NCBI GenBank assembly: GCA_013339765.2
Contig: CM023457.1
Coordinates: 23,610,905 to 23,674,904, forward strand
DNA: 64,000 nt
Direction of reading: 5' to 3'
Source of the DNA: Haemaphysalis longicornis
Lineage: Eukaryota > Arthropoda > Arachnida > Ixodida > Ixodidae
Shown piece by piece: positions 44,486 through 57,279 of this stretch. The position numbers were made by a program, and so were the translations under genes. The notes below the pieces were generated by a model, which saw only the letters and a program-made list of their open reading frames with translations, ran no database searches and was not told the DNA's origin. Numbering within the stretch: position 1 is the stretch's first letter; the number at the start of each line of letters is the position of its first letter.

Positions 44486-47082
44486 GCACGCACACACGAG
44501 CGCTATGCATTTTCTCGGTTTTGTTAACTGCCGGGCGGTTTCCGCAAGGCCCGCGGTCACGTGTGCGCGCTCGTCGATTTCTTGGTATTTTTGACTGCGG
44601 ACACGAAAAATGATGATTTTCTAAACAGCTTCGCATGGTTAAAATGATCCCACAAAACCGCGTGCACTTTTCCCAGAAATATCCTTTGCGAGTAGGGAAT
44701 TCTAATAGTGTTCTGTGGTAAGCTTGATTTGCCCTTTCACATAATTCGAGCCGTGAAAAGTATATTCACGTATATTTCAACCTGTATTAGTGATGGCGCT
44801 TAACTGCAGAGGCGAAGCAGCAGGTCAGGTCTAAGCGAAGATGGCTGAAGAACGTGGCACGCCAGCGCGTTGGCATACACTTTTAACGCCGTCGTATTCG
44901 GACTACCCGGCTGAATAGAAACACGACCTCAAGTAGGGGATTGCAAAACATGTCCAGCAAGACAACACGCCTAACACATCTCCATTAACGGTGAAGTCAT
45001 AGAGAGAGAAAACAAACCTATGTGAAGCCTACCTGTCGGAACTCGGCCTTAATACAACAATTCATTTTTTTTCTTCTAGGAAGCATCAAATATATTTACA
45101 CGATTCGCAGGATCGATGCCTGTAGATAACTGGCAAATCTGAGTGCGCCAACTTACCAGCGAATCGAATTTCACGTTCTCAGAGTGTAGGACTTTCTGGT
45201 TCATAGAAAACGAAGCGCTCGAATTTCTGCTACTACACTCGGGCCATAAGTTTTCTTGCGATTCATTTGCTGTGGGGAAGGATTAGATTAATCGTCGACT
45301 TTTTATCCCATTTTTTCATAAATCAGCATTCTTTTGCATGAGGAAAAGGAAGCCGCTTTCGAATGCCGTTTGGCTGCTCCTTACCATCTTGAAATCGCGT
45401 ATGCATGCGATTGATCTGTTTCCATGTTTCTAAGCAATCGATATAGGAAATGCACCAGCTGCGCGCAAAGCAACGCATATTGACAATCGATAGTTTTGTT
45501 TCGTTTTTCAGACTGCATCTGCCCTGCAAACGCCACCTGCATCCATCGCATCAAGGCTGCTAGAGGCCCTAACAAATAAAGGGTTTCAGCATGCCGCTGC
45601 TGCAGTTTGTAAACTCGGTTGCATTCTTACTTTTGCGGAAAACGTTGGGTGGCTTCTTGAAGGCGAACAGATTTCAATAGCAAGGCCTTGACACGTGCGA
45701 GTATAGTCAGCAACCAGCAGCAAGCTTCCAGTTGCTATTTCTCAATACGAAAACAGGGACATCACTTAATTACGCTCGAACAGTGGTGTGACCTTTAAGT
45801 CTTATTATGAGAAATCGGTTCAATCAAATCCGGTGGTTAATTGAAGAACGTTTATTTTTCTGCCGCGCTGTAGCAAACAGTTCACCGTTTCTGCTATGAG
45901 TGTACGGCCGGATACGGTGCCAAGTGGCGTATAAGCGGCTTTCCAGCACGGAAATCAGCTGAAACGTTTCTCAAATCAATCTTTCTTTCCCTTGGAGATG
46001 TTGCCATTAACGGCGGCTCACAGACAGTACCGGAGGCGAAACACTTTTGAACTGCTGCGTACGACGAAGCACATTATCTCTATAATAACTCCGGGGGAAA
46101 GAATATCCCTTTATGATTGAAAAAGAATGTCACTGCCTCTTTTATAACACCAAATATTAATCCTTTCAAAACTTTAGCATTCGTTTTGAACATTTTGGCA
46201 GTGATGCAAGTAGAGAATTTATGGTGCTTGAGTTAACTTTTAACGGGAGATTAAAAAGGGAGAACAGATTTTTTCGTAAGAATCGTTGAGCAACAGCCGG
46301 GTAACCACACTTACCTGGCCTGTTCACTGACATAGCCAGTTCTTTTTTCAGCTGTCGAGTTCGCCCAGCCCTGACAGGCGTTGTTCGCCGACGGTGGCGC
46401 TTCACTTATATTTTCCTCCAACCTCTGCACATGTTGCTTGGCATACCGAAGCTTATTTGCCTACTCAGTATGCGACTGGCTCGCAGCTGGCTGCTTGAAA
46501 GGGAATCTCGATTACTGGTTTTCGCAATCTTAGGCTGAAATGTTCAAACGTGCCTGCGTAGGTGGATTCATCTTTTAAAGAGTGCATCCACGCAGCCTGT
46601 GCTTCTTTTTACTAACGTTCCAATCATTGCGGGTATTTACAGGAAAAGAGAAAAAGTCTTATCATGAGAGGTTATTCCTGTATATACCTAAGGAAATTTT
46701 GTCTTTACCATATCTCTGCCCTCACCAGGATGTGTATAAGATGTCAGTTTTTTTCCTCACTGTAGACGTCTCAGAATATGTAAACTTATAAAAAAGACGA
46801 CATGGGTGTACAACTCATGCAAGCAGATTTACATACTGCGGGCAGCAAGGCTGTTACTAGGCGGTTGATTTTAGGCGGTCGCACCTACGCAACGGGGGGA
46901 CTGAAATCTCCATACAAAGCCTCGACGACTACTGAGGCTTGTATTTCGCCGGTATCCGTAGACTGTCGCGCTGAGTTAGATGCGCCTATTGAGCGGCTTC
47001 GTTGAGAGCCGTGTAGCATCTGCAGTGATAATAGCAACAATACATTCCGCAGTTCCCACTCGTCCACCACCACATCACCATC
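44486..47082. other. Intergenic, no gene recognised
   Basis: No ORF above 80 codons and no repeat that I can name. AT-rich overall. Confidence 0.5.
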
Positions 47083-47704
47083 ACCCTCTCCTCCCTGACC
47101 CATGTCTTTCTGCTGCACTTTTTTGCCTTATTCTTCGTCCTCACTTGCATCCTCATTTAAACTCCCTGTTCCCCTACTTACATTCCTTTTTGTAAAGCCA
47201 CCGCCATCACCAAATATGCTTTCCCTTCCCCTCAAAACAATAGAATCGCTCTCATCCCCTCCACTTTCACTTCCGTCGTTTACGTGTCGTCCTTTACCTA
47301 TCTCCTTCCTGCCACACTCGTTTCTTCAATGCTTCTATTCATTTCTTTGATTTCACCCTCTCCGCTCCCTTTTTTTCATCCTCTTTTTCCTATTTACTTT
47401 CCCCCTATGCCGCTCCCACTCCACCCCTTCACGCTTCGTTGGAGTTCGCTTCATTTTTCCCTCTTAACTACATTATCAGAACGTATTCCCACATCCCCGC
47501 CTCCTCCTTTTCACATCCCTACGTGAATCTCACCTCTTCCACTCTGCTTCACCATTTCATTCCGAGTCCCTCCCTCCCTGTCGGAACTCCGCTGCATTCT
47601 TCTACACCTCTCTTCAGCATTGCACGTCACTGTCCATACCCCCTTTCCTGCCTCCTGTTTCCCCTTACACCCTCGTATTCCCCTGACTCACAAAATCCTC
47701 GTGG
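47083..47704 (+). repeat. Polypyrimidine-rich tract, ~600 bp
   Basis: The plus strand is dominated by C and T (TCCTCCC, CTTTTCCT, CCCTCC) with few G. Frames across it give Pro/Ser/Leu/Phe-rich artefacts (for example 47102-47350 and 47439-47708). The bias stops sharply where the CAGA satellite begins. Confidence 0.85.
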
Positions 47705-47754
47705 GTAAGTCACCCACTAGTGGGCAGCCTCACCGGAACATTGGTGGATGGTTC

Positions 47755-47939
47755 GAATGACAGACAGCTAGACGGTCATACCCACGGTCGGACTGGCTGG
47801 CGGATGGACGGACTGACGGACCGACAGAGACAGAGAGGGGCAGACATACAGACAGAGGGGCAGATGGAGGGCCGTGCGGACATATGGACGGACAGACAGA
47901 CAGATGGACGGATGGACGGACGGACGGATGGACGGAACT

Positions 47940-47993
<54 letters not shown>

Positions 47994-48052
47994 GGGCAGA
48001 TGAACGGACGTACGAACAGATGGACGGACAATATGGACGGACGGACGGTATT

Positions 48053-48098
<46 letters not shown>

Positions 48099-48169
48099 GG
48101 ACGGACAGACGGGCAGATGGACGGACGTACGGACAGATGGACGGACAGACAGAGACGGACGGACGGATT

Positions 48170-48215
<46 letters not shown>

Positions 48216-48270
48216 ACGGGCAGATGGACGGACGGATCGACAGACAGACGGACGGACGGATACACGGACG

Positions 48271-48325
<55 letters not shown>

Positions 48326-48358
48326 GGACAGACAGACGGACGGATGGACAGACAGACA
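47755..48358. repeat. GACA/GACG satellite with ~115-bp higher-order units
   Basis: About 600 bp of CAGA, GACG and GATGGACG tetramers. A recurring block starts TACAGACAGACAG at 47939, 48052 and 48169 (113 and 117 bp apart). Each is followed by GGGCAGATGGACGGACG or a close variant. The Thr-Asp-Arg-Gln ORF of 326 codons on the plus strand and the Cys-Leu-Ser-Val ORFs on the minus strand are translations of the array. Confidence 0.95.
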
Positions 48359-48359
48359 A

Positions 48360-50877
48360 TTGCACTTTGGAGACGCATTGTGTGCCTTGAAAAAAGGCAG
48401 AACGTGGCCAAATGTGTCTTCCTGCGTGCTCTGTTGTTTCCCCCTGCAATAGCCGTGTGGCCGAGCGTGCTACATGCGGTAGCTCTGACCATGTCGCGTA
48501 GTGACAAAGTACAACCAAGGAACAGCTTCCCCGAGAAAAACGCTCTTCCCCCAGCGTTTCGTCAATCACTCGATTTCGGCTGTTTTCTTGCTCTCGATGC
48601 TTCGCCGCTTAAAGGCGGCAGAAAGTCAAAGAAACGTGAAACGCGCGCGGACATACGGTGGCACAACAACTCGTCGGGGCGAAACTTGTGTTGTTTATAA
48701 GTTCAAAAGCTGTGTTTGCCTAACTGTCACACAAGCCCAACCGCTTCACGGGCTTTTTTTCGCATCAGTTCTTCTTTTCTTTTTCACCCAGAGTGAGGAA
48801 AAAGGAAAAAAAAATACACTTACCAAAGAAAGATCAAATGACAAAGACGCCCCCATAACCTTCATATCTGGTTCCTCTCATGGAAACGCGGAAGGGTAAA
48901 AGCTCGTGTTTCTGATTTAAAAAAAAGCGGTTGTTAGGAGCGCATGCCCGCTAGTATCTTTTTTTTTTTTTGCCCCCGTTCGTGTAGCGCGCAGTTTCAC
49001 GGTGAAGCAATTCTTCGGAGAAACGTCCTCTCTTACGTGCTGCTTCCAAGTTCCGTTCAGGATTTTGGCTGTTTACCCTCTCGTGTTTCATAAAAGTTTA
49101 TACGTCAACAATTCCATCGATGTCACAAACTCTTTATTTTGTTTTTCACACTGTTAGGTTTTGTGTTTTGAGTTGCGTTTACCCTTTAAAACATGCGCCT
49201 AACAGCAATTGCCATCGCATTCTGACTCCCGTCATGTGCGCTTGCTTTGCTGGATTGCGTCAGAACTTGAGTATTGTGGACGTTGTCACTTCGTTTGCAT
49301 CAAAAGGCGAAAATCGGGTGCGCGTTCCCGACGATGTTTACATGACTGTTTAACCTTTAATCTTTGGCGTTACATGCTACCTCATTTTGCCACCGGTATT
49401 CCTGAAAAGAGCGAGAAAAATGCATTTGATTCGCTTTTTTCTTCGGGAACGCTTGTGTCCTCATGGAAGCGTTTCGAGTGTTAGTTGTGCTTCCTCATTT
49501 AGTTCACGTAACGCTGTCTCAGGATTAGATCATTTGTTTTTCTCGCGATGACAAAACTCCGGGAGGCAGCGAATAAGAATAGGAAGGAAGCAAGGACACA
49601 ACATTTGATACCCGCTAACTTAAAACCAATTAGTGAATCGAGAAGCTTCCCTTTTTAAATGCCCCGAGGATCCTGAATCGAAAGTGGGTTGTGGTATCAA
49701 TCGCCAGCTTCTGTAAAAATACTCCAAACCAAAACAAGAAACTGAAAAGAAGTATCGACAAAAACCTGAGAGGCAACGTTGTTGCTCGCAGCGCGTCCAG
49801 AAGGAAATAAAACAGTTTTATTAAATCTGAACTCCCTTCTTGTTATCTTGGCTTGCACCCCTAAATCTAGTGTTGGCATAATTTAGGTTCGGATGAGATG
49901 GTTCTTAAATCTTTTTAAACCACTGTTTTGAAGCGAGGAGGCATAACAAAACCAGCCCTACCAGTCAAAGTACACAAAGGGACATTTTTGTCGGAAATGA
50001 TGGAAGACTCTGAAAATGCTGTCTGAAAATACGCGCCTTTTGATTACTCTGAAAATTATATTAAGCACTGTGCATGTATTCCCACACAGAAAAGAAATTC
50101 GGCCGATACAGTGAATACTGTTGACGCGTATGCATGCTACAGTCGTACAGCCCCACGGGTGGAATTTTTTCAAGTAATCTCGCTGCGATCATTCTGTGCG
50201 CTCCTGCACTGGTAATAATTTTATATGAAAGGAAGAGGAGCACTTTATGACGTTCTCAAATGTATTAGAAGAACACACTCGCCGATACAACGCTTGAAAT
50301 AAGTAGCAAGGGAAGGAAAGAAGCATATAAGAGACACAAATGTTTCGGGGGGTGGGGAAGGGGCTGCATGAGATTGGCGGCAAAGTTTGTTGCATCAGAC
50401 AAATATTTCTTTGAACTCTGGATGGCTTTAGAAACAAGAATTCCACGAGAATTCAGTGGTTGACTGTTTTCAAAAACAACGAATATGTATCTGATTTCCT
50501 TTCATTTGTCCATCCAGCAGTACCCTAATCAATCTCGACAAGGTCTCTTCTACTGACTGATGCGCTTACCCGCACGAATATATCGAATCAACACACCATA
50601 GTTCTATGCGCCTGAACGTTATTTTAACAACAGCAGCACGTTTCTTTTATTTTCTCGTACCGTTTTGTAAGCACAAGACAGTTCCTCCGTGTGGCCGCCA
50701 CAGCGAACTAAAAGTGGCAGCTAGGCACGGTCTCAAGTCTGGCTTTCGGAGAACTCCTTCACAAAATATTCTCGTATTGCCTGCACCCACCCGTCACCCG
50801 TGCGTTTAACATGAATGTCTTTGTAGGAGGTGCACCTTCCCGTGACTAATCAGCAGGGGTCGAAGCGCCCCTTTTTA
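48360..50877. other. Intergenic, no gene recognised
   Basis: A plus-strand ORF at 48501-48899 (132 codons) overlaps the end of the satellite frame and has no motif. No other frame stands out. Confidence 0.45.
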
Positions 50878-51290
50878 ACACCAAAGTGTTTTATTCCGGG
50901 ATTCACGAAGATATCACTTACGCCATATCCGTCAAGGCAGTGACGCCAGTACGACGAATCAAGCTGCCTGTAAAGGGTGCACCCCTGCACACAGTCTCTT
51001 CTTGAGGAGAAGCAACCTTTAATACTAAAGGTGGTTTGCTTTCGGGTCTGATATTTTAACACGAAAGTGTTTTATGCCGAGATACACCAAGATTTCACTG
51101 ACGTCACATCCATCACGGAAATGACTCCGGTACACCTGTGCCGAAGTGACCCACCAGCAGGACGTCGCTCGGCAACCACACCCAAAAGACAGCCGCCGAC
51201 CCGCAAATCATGCTCAGCTACAGATTTCGCTCCCCATGTCATCTTCGTGTTTGACCAATTCCTATGACAGAGAAATAAACCACAGTTTTC
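50878..51290 (+). repeat. Dispersed repeat of two diverged coding-like units, copy A
   Basis: Two units start AACACCAAAGTGTTTTATTC (about 50878) and AACACGAAAGTGTTTTATGC (about 51059), 181 bp apart. In the second, a plus-strand frame reads NTKVFYAEIHQDFTDVTSI and EMTP, and then DPPAGRRSATTPKRQPP. In the first, the same frame gives NTKVFYSGIHEDITYAISV, a clear relative. After the second unit lie GACAGAGAAATAAACCACAG and a T-rich stretch; AATAAA suggests a former transcript end. Stops and frameshifts separate the units, so this is not a functional gene in this form. An inverted copy lies at 57280-57716. Confidence 0.7.
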
Positions 51291-52640
51291 CTTTTACTTT
51301 TTTTTCTTTTCGTTACTTCCTTAATTGTAGCCATGTGCTCGCAGCGTGGCCAGCCTCGAACGTTTTTGCCCCTTTCATTTGGAAGCTTTCTTGCACGTAC
51401 GGACTCACCGCGAACTGTCGAAAAGGTAGAAATAACTTGCAGTTCGAGAAAGCACAGCTGCTCCCCAAGGCGCAAACTGAGGGGCACCCCGTTCTGGTTA
51501 CCCACACATATCTGTGGGCTGGGCTTTCGTCGTCACGAAAATTTTGCTGGGCAGTACAGGGTGGCGGGCTCGTGCACTGCAGCGCTAGCGATAAATAATT
51601 TTTTCTGGCTTTATTGGTGCCTCATTTATTCGCGGTTTTGTGCTGGCTTGTTGGTAATGCTTTATTGCGCCTTAACCTTGAACTAGTTCCGCAATTACCT
51701 GTGATAATAATATTAATTATAATTATAATTATATTAAATTATAACTTCACTATTATTTATTTTCACGAAATCCTATTTATAATATAAGTACTTCTGAAAA
51801 CAATATAAAACCTTATAAACGTAAAAATGCAGTTTTCGTGCGCCTGATGCCTTTTTTAAGGTATTCTTACTAACCGCAGATCATACGAATAAAAGCCCAG
51901 CCCACACATATGTGTGGGTTTGTTTTCTGTGTGAAATACTCTGAGATTTCCATTTTCACTTGTCGAAGCATCATTACCAAAGGGATAAATACACAAAATT
52001 ATTTACTTGTGGCAATTTTTTCTAAAATCTTTTTGTTGGGCAGGAAAGGGTTAAACGTCGATCTCTATAGCTCCATGGAGCCACGAGGATAGACCCATCA
52101 AGGCGTCGTTTATCTTAAGCTTCCCGATGTATGTGCCCCTTGACGTGACACTAACGACCGCCTCGATCTTCAAACCAACTGCTAATACATCATGAGTCCC
52201 ATTGCTGACAAACGCTTAGCAAACCAGTACGTCTCCAAATCTTTGAGGTAGTAGCTTCAACGCTGATAACGTTCAGCTAGCCTTCCTGGAAAGACCGATG
52301 GATGATTCATCTTAGTCACACATGCGCATTTGCGTCAGCCTATTGCCGTTTCGGACGAACGGGGCGCGACGATGCTGTTTCATCAATCGGCAACCAAAAC
52401 TTTTAATTATTCGCCGTATAGTATTCTATGGTTTCATCTTACTTGTGCGACCGGAAGTGTAATAAAGACATAACCCTGCACACCAAGCAAGCAGCTCTGG
52501 TAATCCATATTATTTGATTGCACTTATCCAGTCCGAGATTCAGCATTCTAACTTTGAAAACTTCACACAACGGTGGTTAACGTAACAAGAGTGCTAAATC
52601 AGTGTCTGAACATGTCGGGTGTGGTGGGAAGGTCGGGGAG
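51291..52640. other. Intergenic, AT-rich part, no gene
   Basis: Mirror ORFs at 51239-51686 carry no motif. An AT-rich block at 51695-51760 alternates TATAAT and AATTAT. Nothing supportable. Confidence 0.45.
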
Positions 52641-52646
52641 TGGGAA

Positions 52647-52662
52647 GGGGGGGGGGGGGGGG
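52647..52662. repeat. Poly-G tract (16 bp)
   Basis: An uninterrupted run of 16 G inside a longer G-rich stretch beginning about 52620. Confidence 0.95.
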
Positions 52663-52839
52663 AGGCTGATCGCACACGCGCGTATTCACGTGTGCGGGCG
52701 TATCTGCGGGCACCACGCTTCACCATGAGCTTTAAGCGTACATAAAAAGCTGCATTTGGTAACGTATTCACTGCATCACACCGGCAAGAGAAGACGAACT
52801 GGCGAAGTATACAGCGGAAAATCCGCAGGTTTGGCATCG

Positions 52840-53420
52840 AAACCTATGGGCGCTTAGCCCAAAATTTGATGATCCCGCCTCCATGTCGCATAAAGAAAGC
52901 AGCAGAAATACTAGCAAAATTTCTAGCACGTAGAGAACTCAAATCGGACGCGGCTTTGTTCCGGGCCCTGATGAGTACGAACTGCGCTCTCGCGCGCCTA
53001 ACGAGATGCGTACTGAGGCAACAATGTAAACTGCAGCGTGGCAGTGGTGACGTGCGCCCTGAAATGGAGTGCAAACGGCATTACCTGCGCGCAACCTATA
53101 AGCCGTTTCCTCTATGCGAGCAGTCAGCGAGATGCGATTCTTTGGATGCTCGCCGCTCTGCATCGAGCGTGTCATCAGAATGCAGACACGGCGCAGAATC
53201 CATTTTGTATGAACGTGCGAGGAGCTGCTAACAAGATCCCATTTGCCTGCGAAACGAGTTTTCATCGGAATGGATGGTTTGCACGGACAAATGAAGGCTT
53301 CGCCGTTCCTCTTGGCGTTGCGGTATTCCCATCTGAAAGAGCACCTGGAAAAAACGACGTGATCTCTCTTATTCCAGATCCTTCTATGCTTGTAAAGCCG
53401 AATCATGCATGGTAGCACGC
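52840..53420. other. Overlapping ORFs on both strands, unassigned
   Basis: A plus-strand frame at 52866-53231 (121 codons), another at 53038-53415 (125 codons) and a minus-strand frame at 52939-53418 (159 codons) overlap heavily. None has a motif, signal peptide or conserved cysteine pattern that I can defend. At most one could be real. The segment is GC-richer than its flanks. Confidence 0.3.
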
Positions 53421-53830
53421 TCTCCTAACTGCTTTGCCCATCCGTCATTCGAAGGTTGAAAGGATACTATGCAGATCTCGTCGATTGAAACTTTTTGTTA
53501 GGAAAGTACGCGATGTAACAGCTAAGCATGGTTACAAAGAAGCAGAAGTAGCGCTACTTAGATTCAAAAATTATTAGCGACGCATTCACGCGACCGTTGA
53601 ACTCGGCTACCTTACGGGTGATGTTGTTCTATCCCTGACGTGTAACAGCGGTGATGCATGACAGTTCTAAAATAACGGAATGTGCACACGGAGTGGGCAC
53701 TAGCGATTATAAAGGATTGCTGCCTATTCATAACTAGCCGAATACATTCTTCGTCACCAATATTTCTTACTGCGTCTATCCAGTCAAATCTCAGTTCTTA
53801 GACAGGGAACCGCACGGGCTTCCAGAAAAG

Positions 53831-54073
53831 GTGTGTGCGTGTGCGTTTTTGGGTGTGTGCATATGTACTTGTGTTTGCGCGTGCCAGTGTGCGAGTGCAT
53901 GTGTGCGCGGGTGCGTGCGTACACACACACACACACACACACACGCACTCGCACCCCACACACACACCCACACCGCCACACACACATACGCACACGCACA
54001 CACACATACACACACACACACACACTACACACGCACTGACACGCACACAAAATGACACGCACACAGGCACACA
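53831..54073. repeat. GT-rich then CA-rich dinucleotide tract
   Basis: The left half (53831-53920) is GT/GCGT-rich, and from about 53921 the sequence switches to CA/CACACG. The halves are therefore complementary in composition and could fold. Alternating purine-pyrimidine runs are Z-DNA-prone. The Val-Cys and His-Thr ORFs over it are not genes. Confidence 0.9.
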
Positions 54074-55113
54074 GACGCCGGCGTGTACCTGTTGTCATCC
54101 CCGGTTGCCGTGATAAGAGTCTGATCTCCCTACATCAAGTAACGTTTTTAACCATCATAGTTCGGTGGGAAAGATCAGTCGCCGCATTTATGCAGCCTGA
54201 GGTTATTTTCCTGCCTTAAAAGGCTAAGACAACCTGGTGAGCCGCTAATAGCCCTTTGTAACGACGTCGGTGTGTTGCCTGCTGAATTTTTATGTCCATT
54301 GAAAAATAATTAAAATCAATGCACACAGTAAACTCACAGCGGCAATAACGTCGATGTATTCGTCGGACCATGTTTAGGCCACCACAAAGGTGTACGAAAT
54401 GGTGTGCGAAGTCGCTACCAAAATACACCCACTTCGTCGTTTACCCAAAAGGAACTTTTTTCTGGCACCTATACAGAAAAAGGAACGCTATTCATTCATT
54501 GGGGTTTCACACCAGCTATGACAAATGCGCCGAAATCTTACGCCAGCGTCTGCTATCCGTAGGCATAAGCGCCCCGTAATTTTATTCACTCGTATGTCAT
54601 CAATGAAGCGTTTCTAGCATCATTCGCCATCCATAGCGCACTTAATTGGGTGATTTTCCACTACGCAGAAATTCGTTTTGTTCAAATCAGACTCCGCCCA
54701 TTTTTTTTCCGATAGAAGCGAAGGGGAGTATGCCGCCGTGTAGACCTCCACGTCAAGAGAGGGATAAGAAAATTGCAGTCGTGAATTGCAACATGACCTA
54801 TCCGCTGGCACGCTATATCAGCAATCTGAAGATGCTTCTGGGAAATCATTCATCTAGTTAAGTATTACCTTTCGCTTCCCTTTCCGCCACCCTCTCCCGC
54901 GAATAGTGTTTCTATTTATCATAAAGCCAAGAAAAGGCTACATGGAATTAACGAAGCGCGAACCGCTTTTATTCTATTCCACGCATCCCCGCGAAATCTC
55001 AGAAAGTTGTGTCGCTTTACTTTTTCTTTTTGGGGTTGCGAAAGTCCATTGGGTGTCTTTTAGCGTGTCTCTCCTCCTCCTCCTCCTCCTCCGTTTTCTT
55101 TTCCCGCTTCCTT
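54074..55113. other. Intergenic with (TCC)n run
   Basis: Small ORFs at 54370-54579 and 54646-54861 and mirror frames show no motif. A (TCC)n run of about 20 bp lies at 55071-55091, just before the repeat copy at 55114. Confidence 0.4.
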
Positions 55114-55395
55114 TAATGTTTTGGTTTCCAGGTGTCCACGCTCGCCAGCTTGAAGTAAAGCTGATCCAACGAAGATAATGAAGCCGATTGTAATCCAGGC
55201 AAGAAGACAACCGGCGAAAACTAACCAGACCCTTAGCAATTGAACAAATGGCCTGTCCTATGTTGCCTGGGCCATCTGTTTTCCGAACATTACCTGATTG
55301 TGTTCGTGTGCTGGGTTGTGTACAGTGCTAAGGGTGTAAACAACTCATCACTAATATCGAAATCACTGAACAAAACTATTAATTAAATAATTAAT
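55114..55395 (+). repeat. Dispersed repeat (~270 bp), copy A
   Basis: From TTTAATGTTTTGGTTTCCAG through CTCGCCAGCTTGAAGTAAAG and AATTGAACAAATGGCCTG to TCCGAACATTACCTGATTGT it matches 61591-61870 at most positions. It is in the same orientation, about 6.5 kb away. Its end is AT-rich (AATTAATTAATAATTATTAA). The start resembles a splice acceptor (TTTCCAG before GTGT), so it could be a retroposed or duplicated transcript piece; the class is unknown. Confidence 0.7.
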
Positions 55396-55769
55396 TAATA
55401 ATTATTAACCATGTAATGTTCTATGTTATGAGAATTATTTGTGCATAGTATTGTTTAGAAATAATTTTGATATATAAAATTGAACCATTTATTTATTTAT
55501 TTGATGAATGTTTAATACATGAAAAAGACATGCATTTATTTTTTAACTTAAAGAAACTGCCACCGGACACTTGCTTCACCCTCCTCCATATAATTCTTAC
55601 TACACCCTCCTCCTACGTTCCTTGGTTGCTGGTCTTGTGTCATTTTGTTGTGGCTCCCCGATGGCGCTTCTACCTCTCCCTTCAAAAGTCACGCCTTCAA
55701 ACTCGGCCCAACTTTCCATCCTAAAGCAACGCACTAGAATTCCAGTCCGCACAGCGGACCTTTTTTTTT

Positions 55770-55967
55770 TGTTTGTTTGTTTCACGCGCGACACATGAAC
55801 CACGAACTTTTCTCCCTTCCGCTTATCAACGTCCGGAATAGAAGTGCGGAAAACGAGCTGCGACTCGCCAAGTGCTTCGCTCCTAAACGCTTCGTGATGA
55901 CGAATGGCCCCTCAAACTTCGGTAGTGAAGTTTTGCCCGCTCCCTCCATCCCTCGTTGCCCCCACAC
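55770..55967 (-). pseudogene. Possible LTR-retrotransposon integrase C-terminus
   Basis: On the minus strand, a 61-codon frame contains LPKFEGPFVITKRLGAKH. This resembles the SH3-like end of integrases of Gypsy (Ty3)-type retrotransposons, where a GPF/GPY motif is typical. About 40 residues downstream, in a neighbouring frame, is VHVSRVKQ, where such proteins often have an HVSRLKP-like block. The two motifs in the right order support the call, but the frames differ. A TCGCTCC motif like the termini of the MITE family lies inside the fragment. No further integrase or reverse-transcriptase sequence is adjacent. Confidence 0.4.
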
Positions 55968-55969
55968 CG

Positions 55970-57279
55970 CGTCACTGACAACGTATCGCCGTCCGCGTCG
56001 ATGTCGCCGGTCGTAGTATACTCTTTTGGTTATTTCGTGAATCGTTCGGGCTCGTCAGTGACTTTCTTTTTACGCTGCTTCTCGTCACCGGCCGACGACG
56101 GCTTCTCCGACTCTTGTGGGAGTGCCGCATCTGGCCAAGATGTGCAGCTTCGGAAGTTGTCCCTGAACGACTTCGCGTGTCGCTGTTCTCGTCGTTCACT
56201 GCTTCCGAAGTACGGGTTGATGGAGTACGCGGGTGACTGCAAGCGCAAAGTCCTCTCTTCTTTTCCTTGTTCGTTGTCCCATAAATGGCAATCTTGCTTG
56301 AGTGGTTGGGTCGGTTATCGCTGTTAAGACCTGCTTTTCTCGAAGGTTAATGTAGTACGTAGAGAAGGAGCTTAGCTACATTTCTCCAGTAGACTGAACA
56401 AAAAAGTACATCTTCAAAAGTTAAGGCAAAGAAGGAAATGAGGAGGAGGAGACGGAAAGAAGCAACAAAACAAGAAAGCAACCAAGCATGTCAGGAAGCA
56501 AAGTAAGCAAGCAAAGCTAGCAATCAAGCGGGGACAGAAGAAAAACAGGAAGGGGATCCGAACGTGAAAAGTAGTGGCAGAGGGCTTGAGCTTTAAAAGA
56601 AAATACCGTTAGGAGCCACTTCCACGCCTTTTTATGTTGCTAAACCATGTAATTTCCTCTTAGACCGAAAGTCTCCATGTGCTGTCATACTTCATTTGAT
56701 GCTAAAAGCACCATTCTAAGCAATGCGTAGTTTCATAGTCTAAATCGCTAAGTGGACTTGCCGAATTCATCGCTGGAAACTATGGAATTTGCCCAAGAAA
56801 CTAGGGTACGTGGAATTATGGTAGACGGCCGCGAGAGCTTTCACCACGAATTATGACCTATTCATTAAGCATGTTTCGTAGACGCACTTACTCTACCATG
56901 AAGGCCTGGACAGAAATAAAGACGTTTCAATACAAAATAACGAAATAAATTTCTGCGGGGCAAAGGGGCAGATATATGTAGCCAGTTCTTGCGCGCAAAT
57001 GACTTCCATTACTCACATTGTCTCTAAAGCCTGTCAATGTGGATTTATCAATTCATAAAACAACGAAAAAAAAAAACGCGCCTCTTCGAAAGACTGAAGG
57101 ATGATCGATCGCCTTCTTCAAATACTGAGGGAGTGAAATGAATTTGCGCACTGCTCGTCGCTGCATTCATCCCTCAGGCTCAGTCGCTCTCGACAAGCAC
57201 AGGCATTTTAAAATTCGTGCTTGCAAGTTTTGTGTTTCTAGATCTTTATGGAACTGTCTGTTTCGGCCATTCGAATAAA
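55970..57279. other. Intergenic, no gene recognised
   Basis: A plus-strand frame at 55956-56327 (123 codons) and minus-strand frames at 55972-56248 are mirror shadows without motifs. The stretch at 56395-56580 is A/G-rich. Confidence 0.4.

Noticed and set aside
48430..48500. tRNA-like string GTGTGGCCGAGCGTGC
   Set aside because: An A-box-like piece only; no B box or cloverleaf follows.
47720..48700. A 326-codon plus-strand ORF rich in Gln-Thr-Asp-Arg
   Set aside because: It is a translation of the GACA/GACG satellite; such arrays stay open in several frames on both strands.
52939..53418. A 159-codon minus-strand ORF as a host gene
   Set aside because: It overlaps two plus-strand ORFs of similar length and shows no motif or splice structure. 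Kept only as unassigned sequence.
53784..54113. Cys-Val and His-Thr-rich ORFs as small secreted proteins
   Set aside because: They translate the GT/CA dinucleotide tract.
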